DNA of 64,000 bases from Aurantimonas sp965217685 (GTDB taxonomy: Bacteria; Pseudomonadota; Alphaproteobacteria; Rhizobiales; Rhizobiaceae), in NCBI GenBank assembly GCA_965217685.1, contig CBDCIZ010000003.1, forward strand, positions 1,612,001-1,676,000, written 5' to 3'. The position numbers were made by a program, and so were the translations under genes. Below the pieces are notes generated by a model, which saw only the letters and a list, made by a program, of their open reading frames with translations, was not told the origin of the DNA and made no database searches. Shown here in pieces: positions 16,514 to 25,141 of the stretch (position 1 is its first letter; each line of letters starts with the position of its first letter).

Positions 16514-18393
16514 TCGGCGGGAAAGGTCACGATGAAGCGGGCGCCGGCGAAGCCGTTCGGCGAATCGTCGTCGGCGATGTTCTCGGCCCGGATCGTGCCG
16601 CCATGGGCTTCGACGATCTGCCGCGAGATCGACAGGCCGAGGCCGGAATTCTGGCCGAAGGCCTCCTCTGCGGGACGGTCGGTGTAGAAGCGCTCGAAGA
16701 TGCGGTCGATGATCTCGGCCTGAATGCCTGGGCCGTTGTCCTCGACCGTCGCCACCACCTTTTGCCCGCGGCGTCTGAGATAGACGTCGATCCGGCCGTT
16801 CGCCGGCGGCACGAAGGAGCGGGCGTTCTCGATGAGGTTGGTGAAAACCTGGGTGAGCCGCAGGTCATGGCCGTTGATCGCGTAGCCGTCGCGCATGGAG
16901 GGCTGCAGCGCCTGTTTCTGAAAGGTAATCTCGATGGCCCGGCCATCGCGGTCCTGCGCCTTGGCGCCTTCCACGACGGAGCGCAGCAGGACGCCGAGAT
17001 CGACCTTGTCGGCGACCTGGCGCGCGAGTTCCGCATCGAGCCGCGAGGCGTCGGAAATGTCGGTGATCAGCCGGTCGAGGCGACGCACGTCATGCTGGAT
17101 GATGTCGAGGAGCCGCGCCTTCGAGGTTTCGTTGCGGGCCAGCGGCAGGGTTTCGACCGCGCTGCGCAGCGAGGTGAGCGGATTTTTCAGCTCATGAGAC
17201 ACGTCGGCGGCAAAGCTCTCGATGGCATCGATCCGGGCGTAGAGCGAGTTGGTCATGTCACGCAGCGCCGTCGCCAGATTGCCGACCTCGTCGGCACGCT
17301 CGCCGAAGTCCGGGATGACCGTGCGCTCGTTGACGCCGCGCCGCACGCGGATCGCTGCTGCGGACAATTTTCGCAAAGGCGTCGCGATGGTCGAGGCCAG
17401 GAGGATCGACAGGACGATCGTGACGAGAGCCGCGACCGCGAACACACGAACGATAGCGGTACGCTCGGCCTGGACGATCTTGTCGATGTCGCCGCCTTGC
17501 GTCGACAGGAGCAGGACGCCGAGGACGGCCCGGAAGCGCTGGATCGGTACGGCGACGGAGACGATCAGCTCGCCCGATTCGGTTGCGCGCACGACGGTCG
17601 CCGGCCCGCCGGTCAGGGCGTTCATGACCTCCGGATAGGCGGTGCCGGTGCCGCCTGGCGTTTCCTTGTAGACCGGCAGGTCGGAGCGCTGGAACAGCCG
17701 GCGGAACCAGTCGATCACCGCCTCGACCGCCCTCGGCTCGCTCTCGTCCTCGACGGGCGGCAGGTCGTAGCGCAGGATTTGGCCGCGCGAATAAAGATGC
17801 CGCGAATCGAGGATGAGGTTGGCGTCCCGGTCGTAGAGCCGGGCGCGCGTGCGGGTCGGAGAGATCAGCCGGCGCAGCAGCGGCGCGACACGCTCGGGGT
17901 TGATCGGAAAATCGAGGCTGTCGGTCGATTCGGCGCTGGGCGCCAGAGTGTCGCCGGCCTGCATCTCCAGAAGCTTTTCCGGATCGAGGGTGATCGAATT
18001 GGTCTCGACCGTCGCCGACGAAGCGATCGCGCTGGCGATGATCTCGCCCTGCGTGAGGAGGCTCTCGACCCGCGCGTCGATGAGGCCGGCCCGGAACTGG
18101 TTGAGATAAAGGATGCCCGAGACGAGGACGATCAGCGCGACGAGGTTGAGAAAGACGATGCGCCGGGTGAGCGAAGAGAAGATCGTGTGGTCGAGGATCC
18201 AGCGTGCCCGGACGACGACCCGCCGCAGGAAAGGCAGGCGCCTGAGCTGCATGCGCACGATCGCCTCGCGACGCCGGCTGCGCCGGGCGGCGGCCGCCCG
18301 GTCCGCGTCCCGATCGGCCGCGCCGTGGAGGTTCCGGCCGGCGCGCCTTAGGTTTTCGCCCTTGCCGTCCTCATCATGCGGGACGCTGACCAT
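16510..18393 (-). CDS. chvG: Sensor histidine kinase ChvG/ExoS
   Basis: 627 residues: basic cytoplasmic N-terminus, a first membrane segment (IVFLNLVALIVLVSGILYL, near 80-100), a periplasmic sensor of about 220 residues, a second membrane segment (VFAVAALVTIVLSILLAS), HAMP, then HisKA with FAADVSHELKNPLTSL (His400) and an HATPase domain with ENARSFVPP, EDNGPGIQ and GLGLSISRQ. It is the sensor of the conserved ChvG-ChvI acid and envelope-stress system, kept inactive by periplasmic ExoR in rhizobia. Nine bases separate it from chvI. Alternative starts further downstream are possible because the first 45 residues are low in complexity. Confidence 0.96.
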   Translation of the reverse strand: MVSVPHDEDGKGENLRRAGRNLHGAADRDADRAAAARRSRRREAIVRMQLRRLPFLRRVVVRARWILDHTIFSSLTRRIVFLNLVALIVLVSGILYLNQFRAGLIDARVESLLTQGEIIASAIASSATVETNSITLDPEKLLEMQAGDTLAPSAESTDSLDFPINPERVAPLLRRLISPTRTRARLYDRDANLILDSRHLYSRGQILRYDLPPVEDESEPRAVEAVIDWFRRLFQRSDLPVYKETPGGTGTAYPEVMNALTGGPATVVRATESGELIVSVAVPIQRFRAVLGVLLLSTQGGDIDKIVQAERTAIVRVFAVAALVTIVLSILLASTIATPLRKLSAAAIRVRRGVNERTVIPDFGERADEVGNLATALRDMTNSLYARIDAIESFAADVSHELKNPLTSLRSAVETLPLARNETSKARLLDIIQHDVRRLDRLITDISDASRLDAELARQVADKVDLGVLLRSVVEGAKAQDRDGRAIEITFQKQALQPSMRDGYAINGHDLRLTQVFTNLIENARSFVPPANGRIDVYLRRRGQKVVATVEDNGPGIQAEIIDRIFERFYTDRPAEEAFGQNSGLGLSISRQIVEAHGGTIRAENIADDDSPNGFAGARFIVTFPAE

Positions 18394-18402
18394 CGAATGC
18401 GA

Positions 18403-19107
18403 TCAGGCTTCGCGGAAGCGGTAGCCGACGCCGTAAAGGGTTTCGATCATGTCGAAATCGTCGTCGATCGCCTTGAACTTCTTGCGCAGCCGCTTGATGT
18501 GGCTGTCGATGGTGCGATCGTCGACATAGACCTGCTCGTCATAGGCCGCGTCCATCAGCGCGTCGCGGCTTTTCACGACGCCGGGACGCTGGGCAAGCGA
18601 GTGCAGGATCAAAAATTCCGTGACGGTCAGCGTAACCGGCTGGCCGGTCCAGGTGCAGGTGTGGCGTTCCTGGTCCATGACCAGAAGCCCGCGCTCCAGC
18701 GAGGATTCCGGTGTCGACTGGACACCCTTGGCAGCGGCTTCGCGGGCGGCGCCGCGGCGAAGGATCGCTCGCACCCGCTCGACCAGCAGCCGCTGCGAGA
18801 ACGGTTTGCGGATGTAGTCGTCGGCGCCCATCTTCAGCCCGAACAGCTCGTCGATCTCCTCGTCCTTCGAGGTGAGGAAGATCACCGGCAGATCGGATTT
18901 CTGGCGCAGGCGACGCAACAGCTCCATGCCGTCCATGCGCGGCATCTTGATATCGAAGATGGCAAGGTTCGGCGGCCGCGATTGCAGTCCCTCCAGCGCC
19001 GAGGCGCCGTCGGTGTAGGTTTCGACACGGTAGCCCTCGCTCTCGAGCGCGATCGAGACCGACGCGAGAATGTTGCGGTCATCATCGACCAGGGCGATCG
19101 TTGGCAT
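18403..19107 (-). CDS. chvI: Response regulator ChvI (OmpR family)
   Basis: 234 residues: receiver domain with the acidic pair VDDDRN (residues 7-12), phospho-acceptor Asp52 in FDIKMPRMDG, and KPFSQRLL with the conserved Lys. The C-terminal winged helix contains LTVTEFLILHSLAQRPGVV and DDRTIDSHIKRLRKKF, typical of ChvI. ATG 19107 gives the family N-terminus MPTIALVDDDRNIL, although the frame stays open upstream to 19557. First gene of the chvI-chvG-hprK-manX-ptsH set, divergent from pckA. In rhizobia ChvI controls envelope and central metabolism genes. Confidence 0.96.
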   Translation of the reverse strand: MPTIALVDDDRNILASVSIALESEGYRVETYTDGASALEGLQSRPPNLAIFDIKMPRMDGMELLRRLRQKSDLPVIFLTSKDEEIDELFGLKMGADDYIRKPFSQRLLVERVRAILRRGAAREAAAKGVQSTPESSLERGLLVMDQERHTCTWTGQPVTLTVTEFLILHSLAQRPGVVKSRDALMDAAYDEQVYVDDRTIDSHIKRLRKKFKAIDDDFDMIETLYGVGYRFREA

Positions 19108-19651
19108 TGCGGAACTCTCCAGTTTCCACCCTCCCTGCGATCGAGGGGGTGTGCGGGTGGTAGACGGCGACGAATCCCGATGTCCGTAGGCTTCGGCCGG
19201 CGCATGGTTCAGTTGCGTGGCATCGCTCATTTGCGGTCCCCTGTCCGGTCTGTCGAACCCGGGTTCCGCGCGTTCAGTGCGCTTTAAATGTGGCAGTTCG
19301 AAAAAATTACAAAGGCGTAACGGCAAAACTGACGCGCCGGAAGCGCGGTAGAGCCCTCCGTCATCGGCCCGCCGCCGGGCCGCCACCGGGCCGCTTGTGT
19401 TCGATGGTGCCTGCCACGATTTGCCGGCATCAAGCTTTCGGGATGTAGGCCCGAGCCGATGAATGCAACATGAACCGATTGAATTGACGACTTGCTGATC
19501 TAAATCGATTAAGCTGCTGTTTTGATTGACAGTTATATGGCGATGCGGGTTGAACACTTCGCAATTGCACAGTAATTAGCATGCCAACGGGACCATCCGC
19601 CTGTCGGGCGGGGGCGGGCCGAGCGACCTCAACCAACCGGGAGTGAGACCG
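19108..19651. other. Divergent chvI/pckA regulatory region
   Basis: About 540 bp between two divergent starts, A+T-richer from 19440 to 19580. TTGACA at 19526-19531 could be a -35 element for pckA, without a good -10 partner at normal spacing. CGATT is repeated near 19460 and 19505. The chvI frame is open for 150 codons upstream of the chosen start but shows no homology, so I treat it as non-coding. Confidence 0.45.
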
Positions 19652-21262
19652 ATGGATGAAATCGGGACGAGAAACCCTGACAGCGGCATCGAGACGACGG
19701 GCCTTGCCGATCTTGGCTCGCTGCGCTGGAACCTGTCGGCCGCCGACCTCATCGAGACCGCGATCCGCCGCGGCGAGGGCAAGCTCACGGCCCATGGCGC
19801 CCTGATGGTCACCACCGGCAAGCACACCGGTCGATCGGCCAAGGACAAGTTCATCGTCCGCGACGAGAACACCGACGACGTCGTGTGGTGGGACAACAAT
19901 GCCGCCATGACGCCCGAGCATTTCGAGGCGCTCTACGACGACTTCAAGGCGATGGCGAAGGGTCGCGACCTGTTCGTTCAGGATCTGATCGGCGGCGCCG
20001 ACCCGGAAAACGCCATCCGCGTGCGGGTCGTCACCGAATACGCTTGGCATGCCCTGTTCATCCGCAATCTGTTGATCTGCCCCGGCAACGAAGAATTGTC
20101 CGCCTTCGTGCCGGACATGACGATCATCGACCTGCCGTCCTTGCGGGCCGACGCCGAGCGCCACGGCGCCCTCAGCGAGACGATCATCGGCTGCGACCTG
20201 TCCCGCAACATCGTCCTGATCGGCGGCACCTCCTATGGTGGCGAGATGAAGAAGTCGGTGTTCACCGCGCTGAACTATCGCCTGCCCGAAAAGGGCGTCA
20301 TGCCCATGCACTGCTCGGCCAATGTCGGGCCCGATGGCGACGCGGCGGTCTTTTTCGGCCTGTCCGGCACCGGCAAGACGACGCTCTCGGCCGACCCGCA
20401 CCGCACGCTGATCGGTGACGACGAGCACGGCTGGGGCGAAGACGGCATCTTCAACTTCGAGGGCGGTTGCTACGCCAAGACCATCCGCCTGTCGGCCGAG
20501 GCCGAGCCGGAGATCTTCGCGACAACGCGTCGTTTCGGCACGGTCCTCGAGAACGTCGTTCTCGACGCCGATCGCGTGCCCGACCTCGACGACGGCTCGC
20601 TGACGGAAAACACCCGCGCCGCCTATCCGCTGAGTTTTATTCCGAACGCCTCGGAGACCGGGCGAGACGGACACCCGCAGAACATCATCATGCTGACGGC
20701 CGACGCCTTCGGTGTTTTGCCGCCCATCGCCAAGCTGACCCCGGCCGAAGCGATGTACCACTTCCTGTCTGGCTATACGGCCAAGGTCGCCGGCACCGAA
20801 AAGGGCGTCACCGAGCCCACGGCGACCTTCTCCACCTGCTTCGGTGCGCCCTTCATGCCGCGCCATCCGACCGAGTACGGCAACCTCCTGCGAGACCTGA
20901 TTTCCCGGCACGGGGTGAATTGCTGGCTGGTCAACACCGGCTGGACCGGCGGCGCCTACGGCACCGGCAAGCGCATGCCGATCAAGGTGACGCGGGCGCT
21001 GCTCGGCGCGGCGCTGGACGGCACGCTCAACGATGCCGAGTTCCGCACCGATGCCAATTTCGGCTTCAAGGTGCCGGTCGCCGTCGAGGGCGTCGACAAG
21101 CAGCTTCTCGATCCGCGCTCGACCTGGGCCGACAAGGCTGCCTACGACGCCCAGGCCGAAAAGCTCGTCGCCATGTTCGGCAAGAATTTCGAGAAGTTCG
21201 AAAGCCATGTCGATGAAGCGGTGATGAGCGCCATGCCGTCGATGGCGATGGCCGCCGAGTAG
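19652..21262 (+). CDS. pckA: Phosphoenolpyruvate carboxykinase (ATP)
   Basis: 536 residues. Converts oxaloacetate to phosphoenolpyruvate with ATP, the first committed step of gluconeogenesis. GLSGTGKTTLSADP is the kinase-1a (P-loop) motif, DDEHGWGEDGIFNFEGGCYA holds the kinase-2 metal ligand and neighbouring residues, and the N-terminal substrate block TGKHTGRSAKDKF is intact. ATG 19652 has GGGAG eight bases upstream; GTG 19643 is a less likely alternative. It is divergent from chvI, an arrangement conserved in rhizobia and Brucella relatives, where ChvI influences pckA. An intrinsic terminator follows. Confidence 0.97.
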   Translation: MDEIGTRNPDSGIETTGLADLGSLRWNLSAADLIETAIRRGEGKLTAHGALMVTTGKHTGRSAKDKFIVRDENTDDVVWWDNNAAMTPEHFEALYDDFKAMAKGRDLFVQDLIGGADPENAIRVRVVTEYAWHALFIRNLLICPGNEELSAFVPDMTIIDLPSLRADAERHGALSETIIGCDLSRNIVLIGGTSYGGEMKKSVFTALNYRLPEKGVMPMHCSANVGPDGDAAVFFGLSGTGKTTLSADPHRTLIGDDEHGWGEDGIFNFEGGCYAKTIRLSAEAEPEIFATTRRFGTVLENVVLDADRVPDLDDGSLTENTRAAYPLSFIPNASETGRDGHPQNIIMLTADAFGVLPPIAKLTPAEAMYHFLSGYTAKVAGTEKGVTEPTATFSTCFGAPFMPRHPTEYGNLLRDLISRHGVNCWLVNTGWTGGAYGTGKRMPIKVTRALLGAALDGTLNDAEFRTDANFGFKVPVAVEGVDKQLLDPRSTWADKAAYDAQAEKLVAMFGKNFEKFESHVDEAVMSAMPSMAMAAE

Positions 21263-21293
21263 TCTTCGGTCGAAAGTTCGAGCAAGATCGAAG

Positions 21294-21331
21294 GCCCGCC
21301 CCGCGCATCGGTTCGCGGCGGCGGGCTTTTT
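21294..21331 (+). terminator. Rho-independent terminator of pckA
   Basis: GCCCGCCCCGCG (from 21294) pairs with CGCGGCGGCGGGC (21314-21326) with one bulged base, followed by five T at 21327-21331. Confidence 0.85.
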
Positions 21332-21401
21332 GCTATGATTGTCCGGTCGGTCGTGCCGAAGAGGATTGCGGCGGCGATGGCAGGGCGAGAGGGGAAGCGA
21401 T

Positions 21402-21836
21402 ATGGCGGGCGGCGACGATCTGATGATCGGCGGGCGAGTGACGATCCCGGCCGCCGAGCTTGAGGAGCAGTTCATCCGGGCGGGCGGGCCCGGCGGACAG
21501 AACGTCAACAAGGTCTCGACCGCTGTCCAGCTGCGCTACGCGGCGGGGGCTTCCGAGGTTTTGCATCCCGATGTGCGCCGGCGGCTCTTCCTGCTGGCCG
21601 GTCGCCGCGCGACCAAGGACGGCGATATCCTCATCGAGGCCTCGCGCTTTCGCAGCCAGGACCGAAACCGCGAGGACGCGCGCGAGCGTCTGGCTGAACT
21701 CGTGCGCGAAGCACTGAAGCCGCCGCCGCCCAAGCGTCGCAAGACACGGCCCACCAAGGGCTCCGTGGAGCGGCGGCTGAAAGCCAAGAAAGGTCGCTCG
21801 CAGGTCAAGAACCTGCGCGGCCGGATCGATCCCTGA
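21402..21836 (+). CDS. arfB: Alternative ribosome-rescue factor ArfB (YaeJ, peptidyl-tRNA hydrolase)
   Basis: 144 residues. RAGGPGGQNVNKVSTAVQLR contains the catalytic GGQ of class I release factors, without the codon-reading domain of RF1/RF2. The basic tail (KRRKTRPTKGSVERRLKAKK) is what ArfB inserts into the empty mRNA channel of stalled ribosomes. A purine-rich AGGGGAAG precedes ATG 21402; the second in-frame ATG at 21423 is an alternative. It stands alone between the pckA terminator and a 494-bp gap. Confidence 0.94.
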   Translation: MAGGDDLMIGGRVTIPAAELEEQFIRAGGPGGQNVNKVSTAVQLRYAAGASEVLHPDVRRRLFLLAGRRATKDGDILIEASRFRSQDRNREDARERLAELVREALKPPPPKRRKTRPTKGSVERRLKAKKGRSQVKNLRGRIDP

Positions 21837-22330
21837 GAAGGCCGCATCCCGCTACACGCATGCGGGGATGCGCAGATGATGACTGATCGCGCCTTCCAGA
21901 CTACTGAGTGCCGCATGGGCTTAACCAGATGCGGACAGGTCGCCCTTGCCGCATCCCGGTATCCCATCGGCAGGTAGGAGCGGTGGCGAAACGTCGCGGG
22001 GCTGGGATATGCCGGTCGCCGGTCCCGAACTTCGGGCACCGTTATAGACCGGTTGAAGACAGGCCCCATTCGGCGTTGTGGCGCTTTGCACACTCGTCTG
22101 CATAGGGAAAAGCGCTTGCGCTGATTTCACTTGTTCTCGATGAAAGTGTCCAGGATCAGTAATTTGATGCATCGCGGATTTGAGAATGCGATGCAGGCGT
22201 GAAGAACATGCACCATGAACTGACGATTCCGTGATCTCCTTGTTTTGAAACAATTTGCCCGGGGCACCGTATCTTTACCATCGCCCCAGCCGGGGAAGAT
22301 CGAAAAGAATATCAACGGGAGACACTTCAC
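21837..22330. other. Gene-free stretch with two hairpins, upstream of fasciclin gene
   Basis: 494 bp. A perfect 8-bp stem (CGCATCCC 21843-21850 with 21865-21872) lies directly after arfB, and a 7-bp stem with the related arm GATGCGG is at 21928-21955. Neither has a T-run. The last 200 bp are A+T-richer and should contain the promoter of the fasciclin gene. Minus-strand frames here have no recognisable product. Confidence 0.5.
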
Positions 22331-22921
22331 ATGTTCAAGGCTCTTATCCGCACGACCGCCATCGCTTCGCTCATTGCCGCCGGTTCGCTCGGCGTGACAT
22401 CTGCCTCCTACGCTCAGGATGCCAAGCCGATGGCCAGTTCGGAGATGCCGATGGTCGGCGGCGCGCCGATGGATCCGGCCAAGACGATTCCGGAAAACGC
22501 GTCGGCGGCCTCCAACCTTACGACGTTGGTCGCGGCCGTAAAGGCCGCTGGTCTGGTCGAGACGCTGGGCGGCAAGGGTCCGTTCACCGTGTTCGCGCCG
22601 ACCAACGAAGCCTTCGAGGCGCTTCCGAAGGGAACCGTCGAGACGCTGCTGAAGCCGGAAAACAAGGATCAGCTGACCGAGATCCTGACCTATCACGTGG
22701 TCCCGGCCGCCGCGACGTCGGAAGCCGCGATGAAGATGATCAAGGACGATGGCGGCGAGCATAAGGTCAAGACGGTCGAGGGCGAGGAACTGACTCTCTC
22801 GATGGACGGCGACAAGCTGGTCGTCACCGACGCCAAGGGCGGCAAGGCCACCGTCACCCAGGCCGACGTGATGCAGGCCAACGGTGTCGTGCATGTCATC
22901 GACGCCGTCCTGATGCCCTGA
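22331..22921 (+). CDS. Secreted fasciclin (FAS1) domain protein
   Basis: 196 residues: signal peptide (MFKALIRTTAIASLIAAGSL, cut near ASYAQ) and one FAS1 domain. The two conserved FAS1 blocks are TVFAPTNEAFEALPKGTVET and the C-terminal NGVVHVIDAVLMP, with YHVV between them. Bacterial FAS1 proteins are extracytoplasmic and linked to adhesion or stress, but specific roles are rarely known. It is monocistronic, with hairpins on both sides. Composition is ordinary for the window. Confidence 0.92.
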   Translation: MFKALIRTTAIASLIAAGSLGVTSASYAQDAKPMASSEMPMVGGAPMDPAKTIPENASAASNLTTLVAAVKAAGLVETLGGKGPFTVFAPTNEAFEALPKGTVETLLKPENKDQLTEILTYHVVPAAATSEAAMKMIKDDGGEHKVKTVEGEELTLSMDGDKLVVTDAKGGKATVTQADVMQANGVVHVIDAVLMP

Positions 22922-22924
22922 CCC

Positions 22925-22949
22925 ATCGAAGGTCTTCGCGACCTTCGAT
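22925..22949 (+). terminator. Hairpin after fasciclin gene, possible terminator
   Basis: ATCGAAGGTC pairs perfectly with GACCTTCGAT around a five-base loop, three bases after the stop codon. There is no U-run, so termination here would be weak or Rho-assisted. Confidence 0.5.
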
Positions 22950-23019
22950 AGCCTTAATCTGATGATCGCCCGCCTCGTCCCGACCGGATGGGGTGGGCGG
23001 TGTCGTTTGCGGATTCCAG

Positions 23020-23068
23020 CGTTCGACGCGACGGGCTGGCGCTGCCCGGCGCCAGTCGACGTCGAACG
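23020..23068. repeat. Nested inverted repeat
   Basis: Outer arms CGTTCGACG (23020-23028) and CGTCGAACG (23060-23068) enclose a second perfect stem CTGGCGC/GCGCCAG (23036-23042, 23049-23055). It could form one extended stem-loop of about 49 nt in RNA from either strand. Confidence 0.55.
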
Positions 23069-23413
23069 GCTCTCGTTTCAAAGCGCCCTTTTCGGCGCGT
23101 TGCCGGTACATATCTTTTCGTCGCGGGACAGATCCGGCCAGACCGCGAGCCGTGCCTATGACGGTGATGTGAAACGCCGATTGAAACATAACGGCTGTTT
23201 TGTCCGAATCTGACGGCAGTATCGTCCGGCGCGTGAGGAGCCGGCGTGCGGGCAGGCCTGAACACCGAGCGGGGCCGACGAGCGATGACAGCGCCTGGCG
23301 TGGCGATCCGTGCCAGGCCCGAACGTAAACGACCGACTGCCGCAAGACGGCGCAGTGATACCGGCACCGCCGAGTGCCGACCGACACGCCAACCCAGCGA
23401 GAGGAGAACCCCC

Positions 23414-23920
23414 ATGCACCGACGCAACTTCCTGAGAACCTCCATGGCCGCCATTTCAGCCGCGGTCGGCGGGGGCGCCGTGCTTGGCACGCGCTCGCGG
23501 GCCGAGGCCAAGAGCTATCCCGTCTCCATGACCGATGACCAGTGGCGCAAGCGCCTGACGCCCGACCAGTTCGCGGTGCTGCGCCAGGAGGCGACCGAGC
23601 GACCCTTCACGAGCCCGCTGACGGAGAACAAGAAGTCCGGCCGTTACGCCTGTGCAGGCTGTGATACGCCGGCCTACTCGTCCGAGACGAAGTTCGACTC
23701 CGGTACCGGCTGGCCGAGCTTCTGGGCGCCGCTCTCGGCCTCAGTGGTTGACACCAAGACCGATCGCAAGCTGCTCTACGCCCGCACCGAGGTGCATTGC
23801 GCCACCTGCGGCGGCCATCTCGGTCACATCTTCGACGACGGTCCGAAGCCGACCGGCAAGCGCCACTGCCTGAACGGCGTCGCGCTGAAGTTCATGCCGG
23901 GCGCCCCAAGCGCATCCTGA
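23414..23920 (+). CDS. msrB: Peptide-methionine (R)-S-oxide reductase with twin-arginine leader
   Basis: 168 residues. The MsrB domain has both zinc pairs (Cys80/Cys83 in CAGC, Cys129/Cys132 in CATC) and the catalytic Cys152 in KRHCLNGVALKF. It repairs R-methionine sulfoxide in proteins. The N-terminus MHRRNFLRTSMAAISAAVGG is a twin-arginine (Tat) leader, so the enzyme is probably exported to the periplasm, unlike the common cytoplasmic form. GAGAGGAG upstream of ATG 23414 fixes the start; the frame is open further upstream. No msrA or msrPQ gene is adjacent. Confidence 0.93.
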   Translation: MHRRNFLRTSMAAISAAVGGGAVLGTRSRAEAKSYPVSMTDDQWRKRLTPDQFAVLRQEATERPFTSPLTENKKSGRYACAGCDTPAYSSETKFDSGTGWPSFWAPLSASVVDTKTDRKLLYARTEVHCATCGGHLGHIFDDGPKPTGKRHCLNGVALKFMPGAPSAS

Positions 23921-23959
23921 ACGGTCGACGCAGGTTCTGTGCACACCGGATCGACCCCG

Positions 23960-23994
23960 GCCGAACGGCGGTTCCCATCGAGCCGCCGTTCGGC
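23960..23994 (+). terminator. Strong hairpin after msrB
   Basis: GCCGAACGGCGG (23960-23971) pairs perfectly over 12 bp with 23983-23994 around an 11-base loop, 40 bp after msrB. No T-run follows, so this is either a Rho-assisted terminator or a 3-prime stabilising hairpin. Confidence 0.55.
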
Positions 23995-24103
23995 GTTGAG
24001 CCATTCGTTCTTCCGTAACCATGCCGTGCGAGGCTTCTCGAAAGCGCGGCGGCCGTCCGGCAAGAGCACAAACGCCTCAAGGCATGCGGCGGGTCGCCAT
24101 GGA

Positions 24104-24131
24104 TTGAAGGGAGAGCGATCGATCGCCATAT
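24104..24131 (+). promoter_or_regulatory. Candidate RpoH (sigma-32) promoter of hsp20
   Basis: TTGAAG (24104-24109) and CCATAT (24126-24131) with a 16-bp spacer resemble the alphaproteobacterial heat-shock promoter. Transcription would begin near 24138, leaving a leader of about 70 nt before hsp20. Confidence 0.4.
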
Positions 24132-24164
24132 GGGTCATAAGGACATGGTGCCTCCGCGAGGGCC

Positions 24165-24209
24165 ATGTTGCTCTAAAGTCGCTTCGTAAAAGGACTTGAG
24201 ACGAAAATG
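24165..24209 (+). ncRNA. Candidate ROSE-type RNA thermometer in hsp20 leader
   Basis: TTGCT at 24168-24172 fits the UYGCU signature of ROSE elements. It can pair with the ribosome-binding sequence AGGA at 24191-24194, extended by G-C, A-U and C-G pairs using CATG and CTTG on the two sides. ROSE elements control small heat-shock genes in rhizobia by hiding the ribosome-binding site at low temperature. Pairing was judged by eye only. Confidence 0.4.
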
Positions 24210-24650
24210 AACCGCATGACGCCCTTTTCCAGTCCGTTGCTCCTGGGCTTCGACAGCGTCGAAAAGACGCTGGAACGGATCGCCAAGGCCGGGGATGGTT
24301 ATCCCCCCTACAACATCGAACGAATTCGTTGCGATGCGACGGATGCCGATGGTGCGTCGACCGGCGATCTCATCCGTATCACGCTGGCGGTCGCCGGCTT
24401 CGGGCCGGACGATCTGGAGGTCACGAGCGAGGAGAACCAGCTCATCGTGCGCGGCCGGCAAAGCGACGACACCGAGCGCGAATATCTCCACCGGGGCATC
24501 GCCGCGCGGCAGTTCCAAAAGTCGTATCTCCTGGCCGAAGGCATGCGGATTATCGGCGCGCAGCTGAAGAACGGCCTGTTGCTGATCGATCTGGCCAAGC
24601 CCGAACCGGAGCGGATCGTCAAGAAGATCGCGATTTCGGTGGCCGAATGA
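24207..24650 (+). CDS. Small heat-shock protein, Hsp20 family
   Basis: 147 residues with a central alpha-crystallin domain. YNIERIRCDA opens it, ITLAVAGFGPDDLEVTSEEN and LIVRGRQ are the characteristic first half, EYLHRGIAARQFQKSYLLAE the middle, and LKNGLLLIDLAKPEP carries the C-terminal edge. It is an ATP-independent holdase that keeps unfolding proteins soluble. The class is the rhizobial HspA/IbpA type. A candidate sigma-32 promoter and ROSE-like leader precede it, and a DUF1150 gene follows 73 bp downstream, a pairing often seen in this order. Confidence 0.93.
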   Translation: MNRMTPFSSPLLLGFDSVEKTLERIAKAGDGYPPYNIERIRCDATDADGASTGDLIRITLAVAGFGPDDLEVTSEENQLIVRGRQSDDTEREYLHRGIAARQFQKSYLLAEGMRIIGAQLKNGLLLIDLAKPEPERIVKKIAISVAE

Positions 24651-24723
24651 AGCGCGGCGAAAGCGCTCGTTCAGCTTGCATTTATGAATATCCTGTTACG
24701 TTTGCCTAGAAAGGAGACGTCCC

Positions 24724-24978
24724 ATGACCGACCTCGTTCCTACCACCGTCACCGAAACGGACCTCGCCGCCATCGGCGAAGGCAACCTTGCCTATCTTCG
24801 GCAGATGACGTCCGACGAGATGCGCGCGCGCTTTCCCTCCGCCCGTTCCATCGAGCCCGGCCTCGATCTCTGGGCACTGTTCGCCGCGGACGGCACGCCG
24901 CTGGCCGTTTCCGACGATCGCGGCAGTATCCTGGCCAGCGCATCGGAAAACGAATTGCAGACGGTCAGCACCCATTGA
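24724..24978 (+). CDS. DUF1150 family small protein
   Basis: 84 residues, cytoplasmic, no membrane segment. The core ERxxxYLR-like region here is AIGEGNLAYLRQMTSDEMRA, followed by LDLWALFAADGTPLAVSDDR, matching DUF1150. Function unknown. Co-location with hsp20 and the shared downstream terminator suggest it belongs to the same heat-shock unit. AAGGAGA lies upstream of ATG 24724. Confidence 0.88.
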   Translation: MTDLVPTTVTETDLAAIGEGNLAYLRQMTSDEMRARFPSARSIEPGLDLWALFAADGTPLAVSDDRGSILASASENELQTVSTH

Positions 24979-25021
24979 CCGACAGAGCCTCCGAGCCGGC
25001 GGCAATCGGTCGGATACATCA

Positions 25022-25050
25022 GGGCGTGGCTTCGGCTGCGCCCTTTTTTT
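25022..25050 (+). terminator. Rho-independent terminator of hsp20-DUF1150 unit
   Basis: GGGCGTGGC pairs with GCTGCGCCC over nine base pairs (two G-U) closed by a TTCG tetraloop, followed by seven T. Confidence 0.93.
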
Positions 25051-25141
25051 GTAAATCGGCTTTTGTAGGGGTCGAAGGAGCGACGGGATCGCGATCCCGG
25101 TCCGCGTGATCCGGGAAAACGCTTTGGAACCTTGCCAGCGC

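Larger units (their letters stand above)
22922..23413. other. Gene-free stretch between fasciclin and msrB genes
   Basis: 492 bp holding two stem-loops (22925-22949 and 23020-23068, listed separately) and the msrB promoter, which I cannot place. No convincing ORF. Confidence 0.5.

Noticed and set aside
19430..21511. 693-codon minus-strand frame opposite pckA
   Set aside because: pckA is unambiguous on the plus strand.
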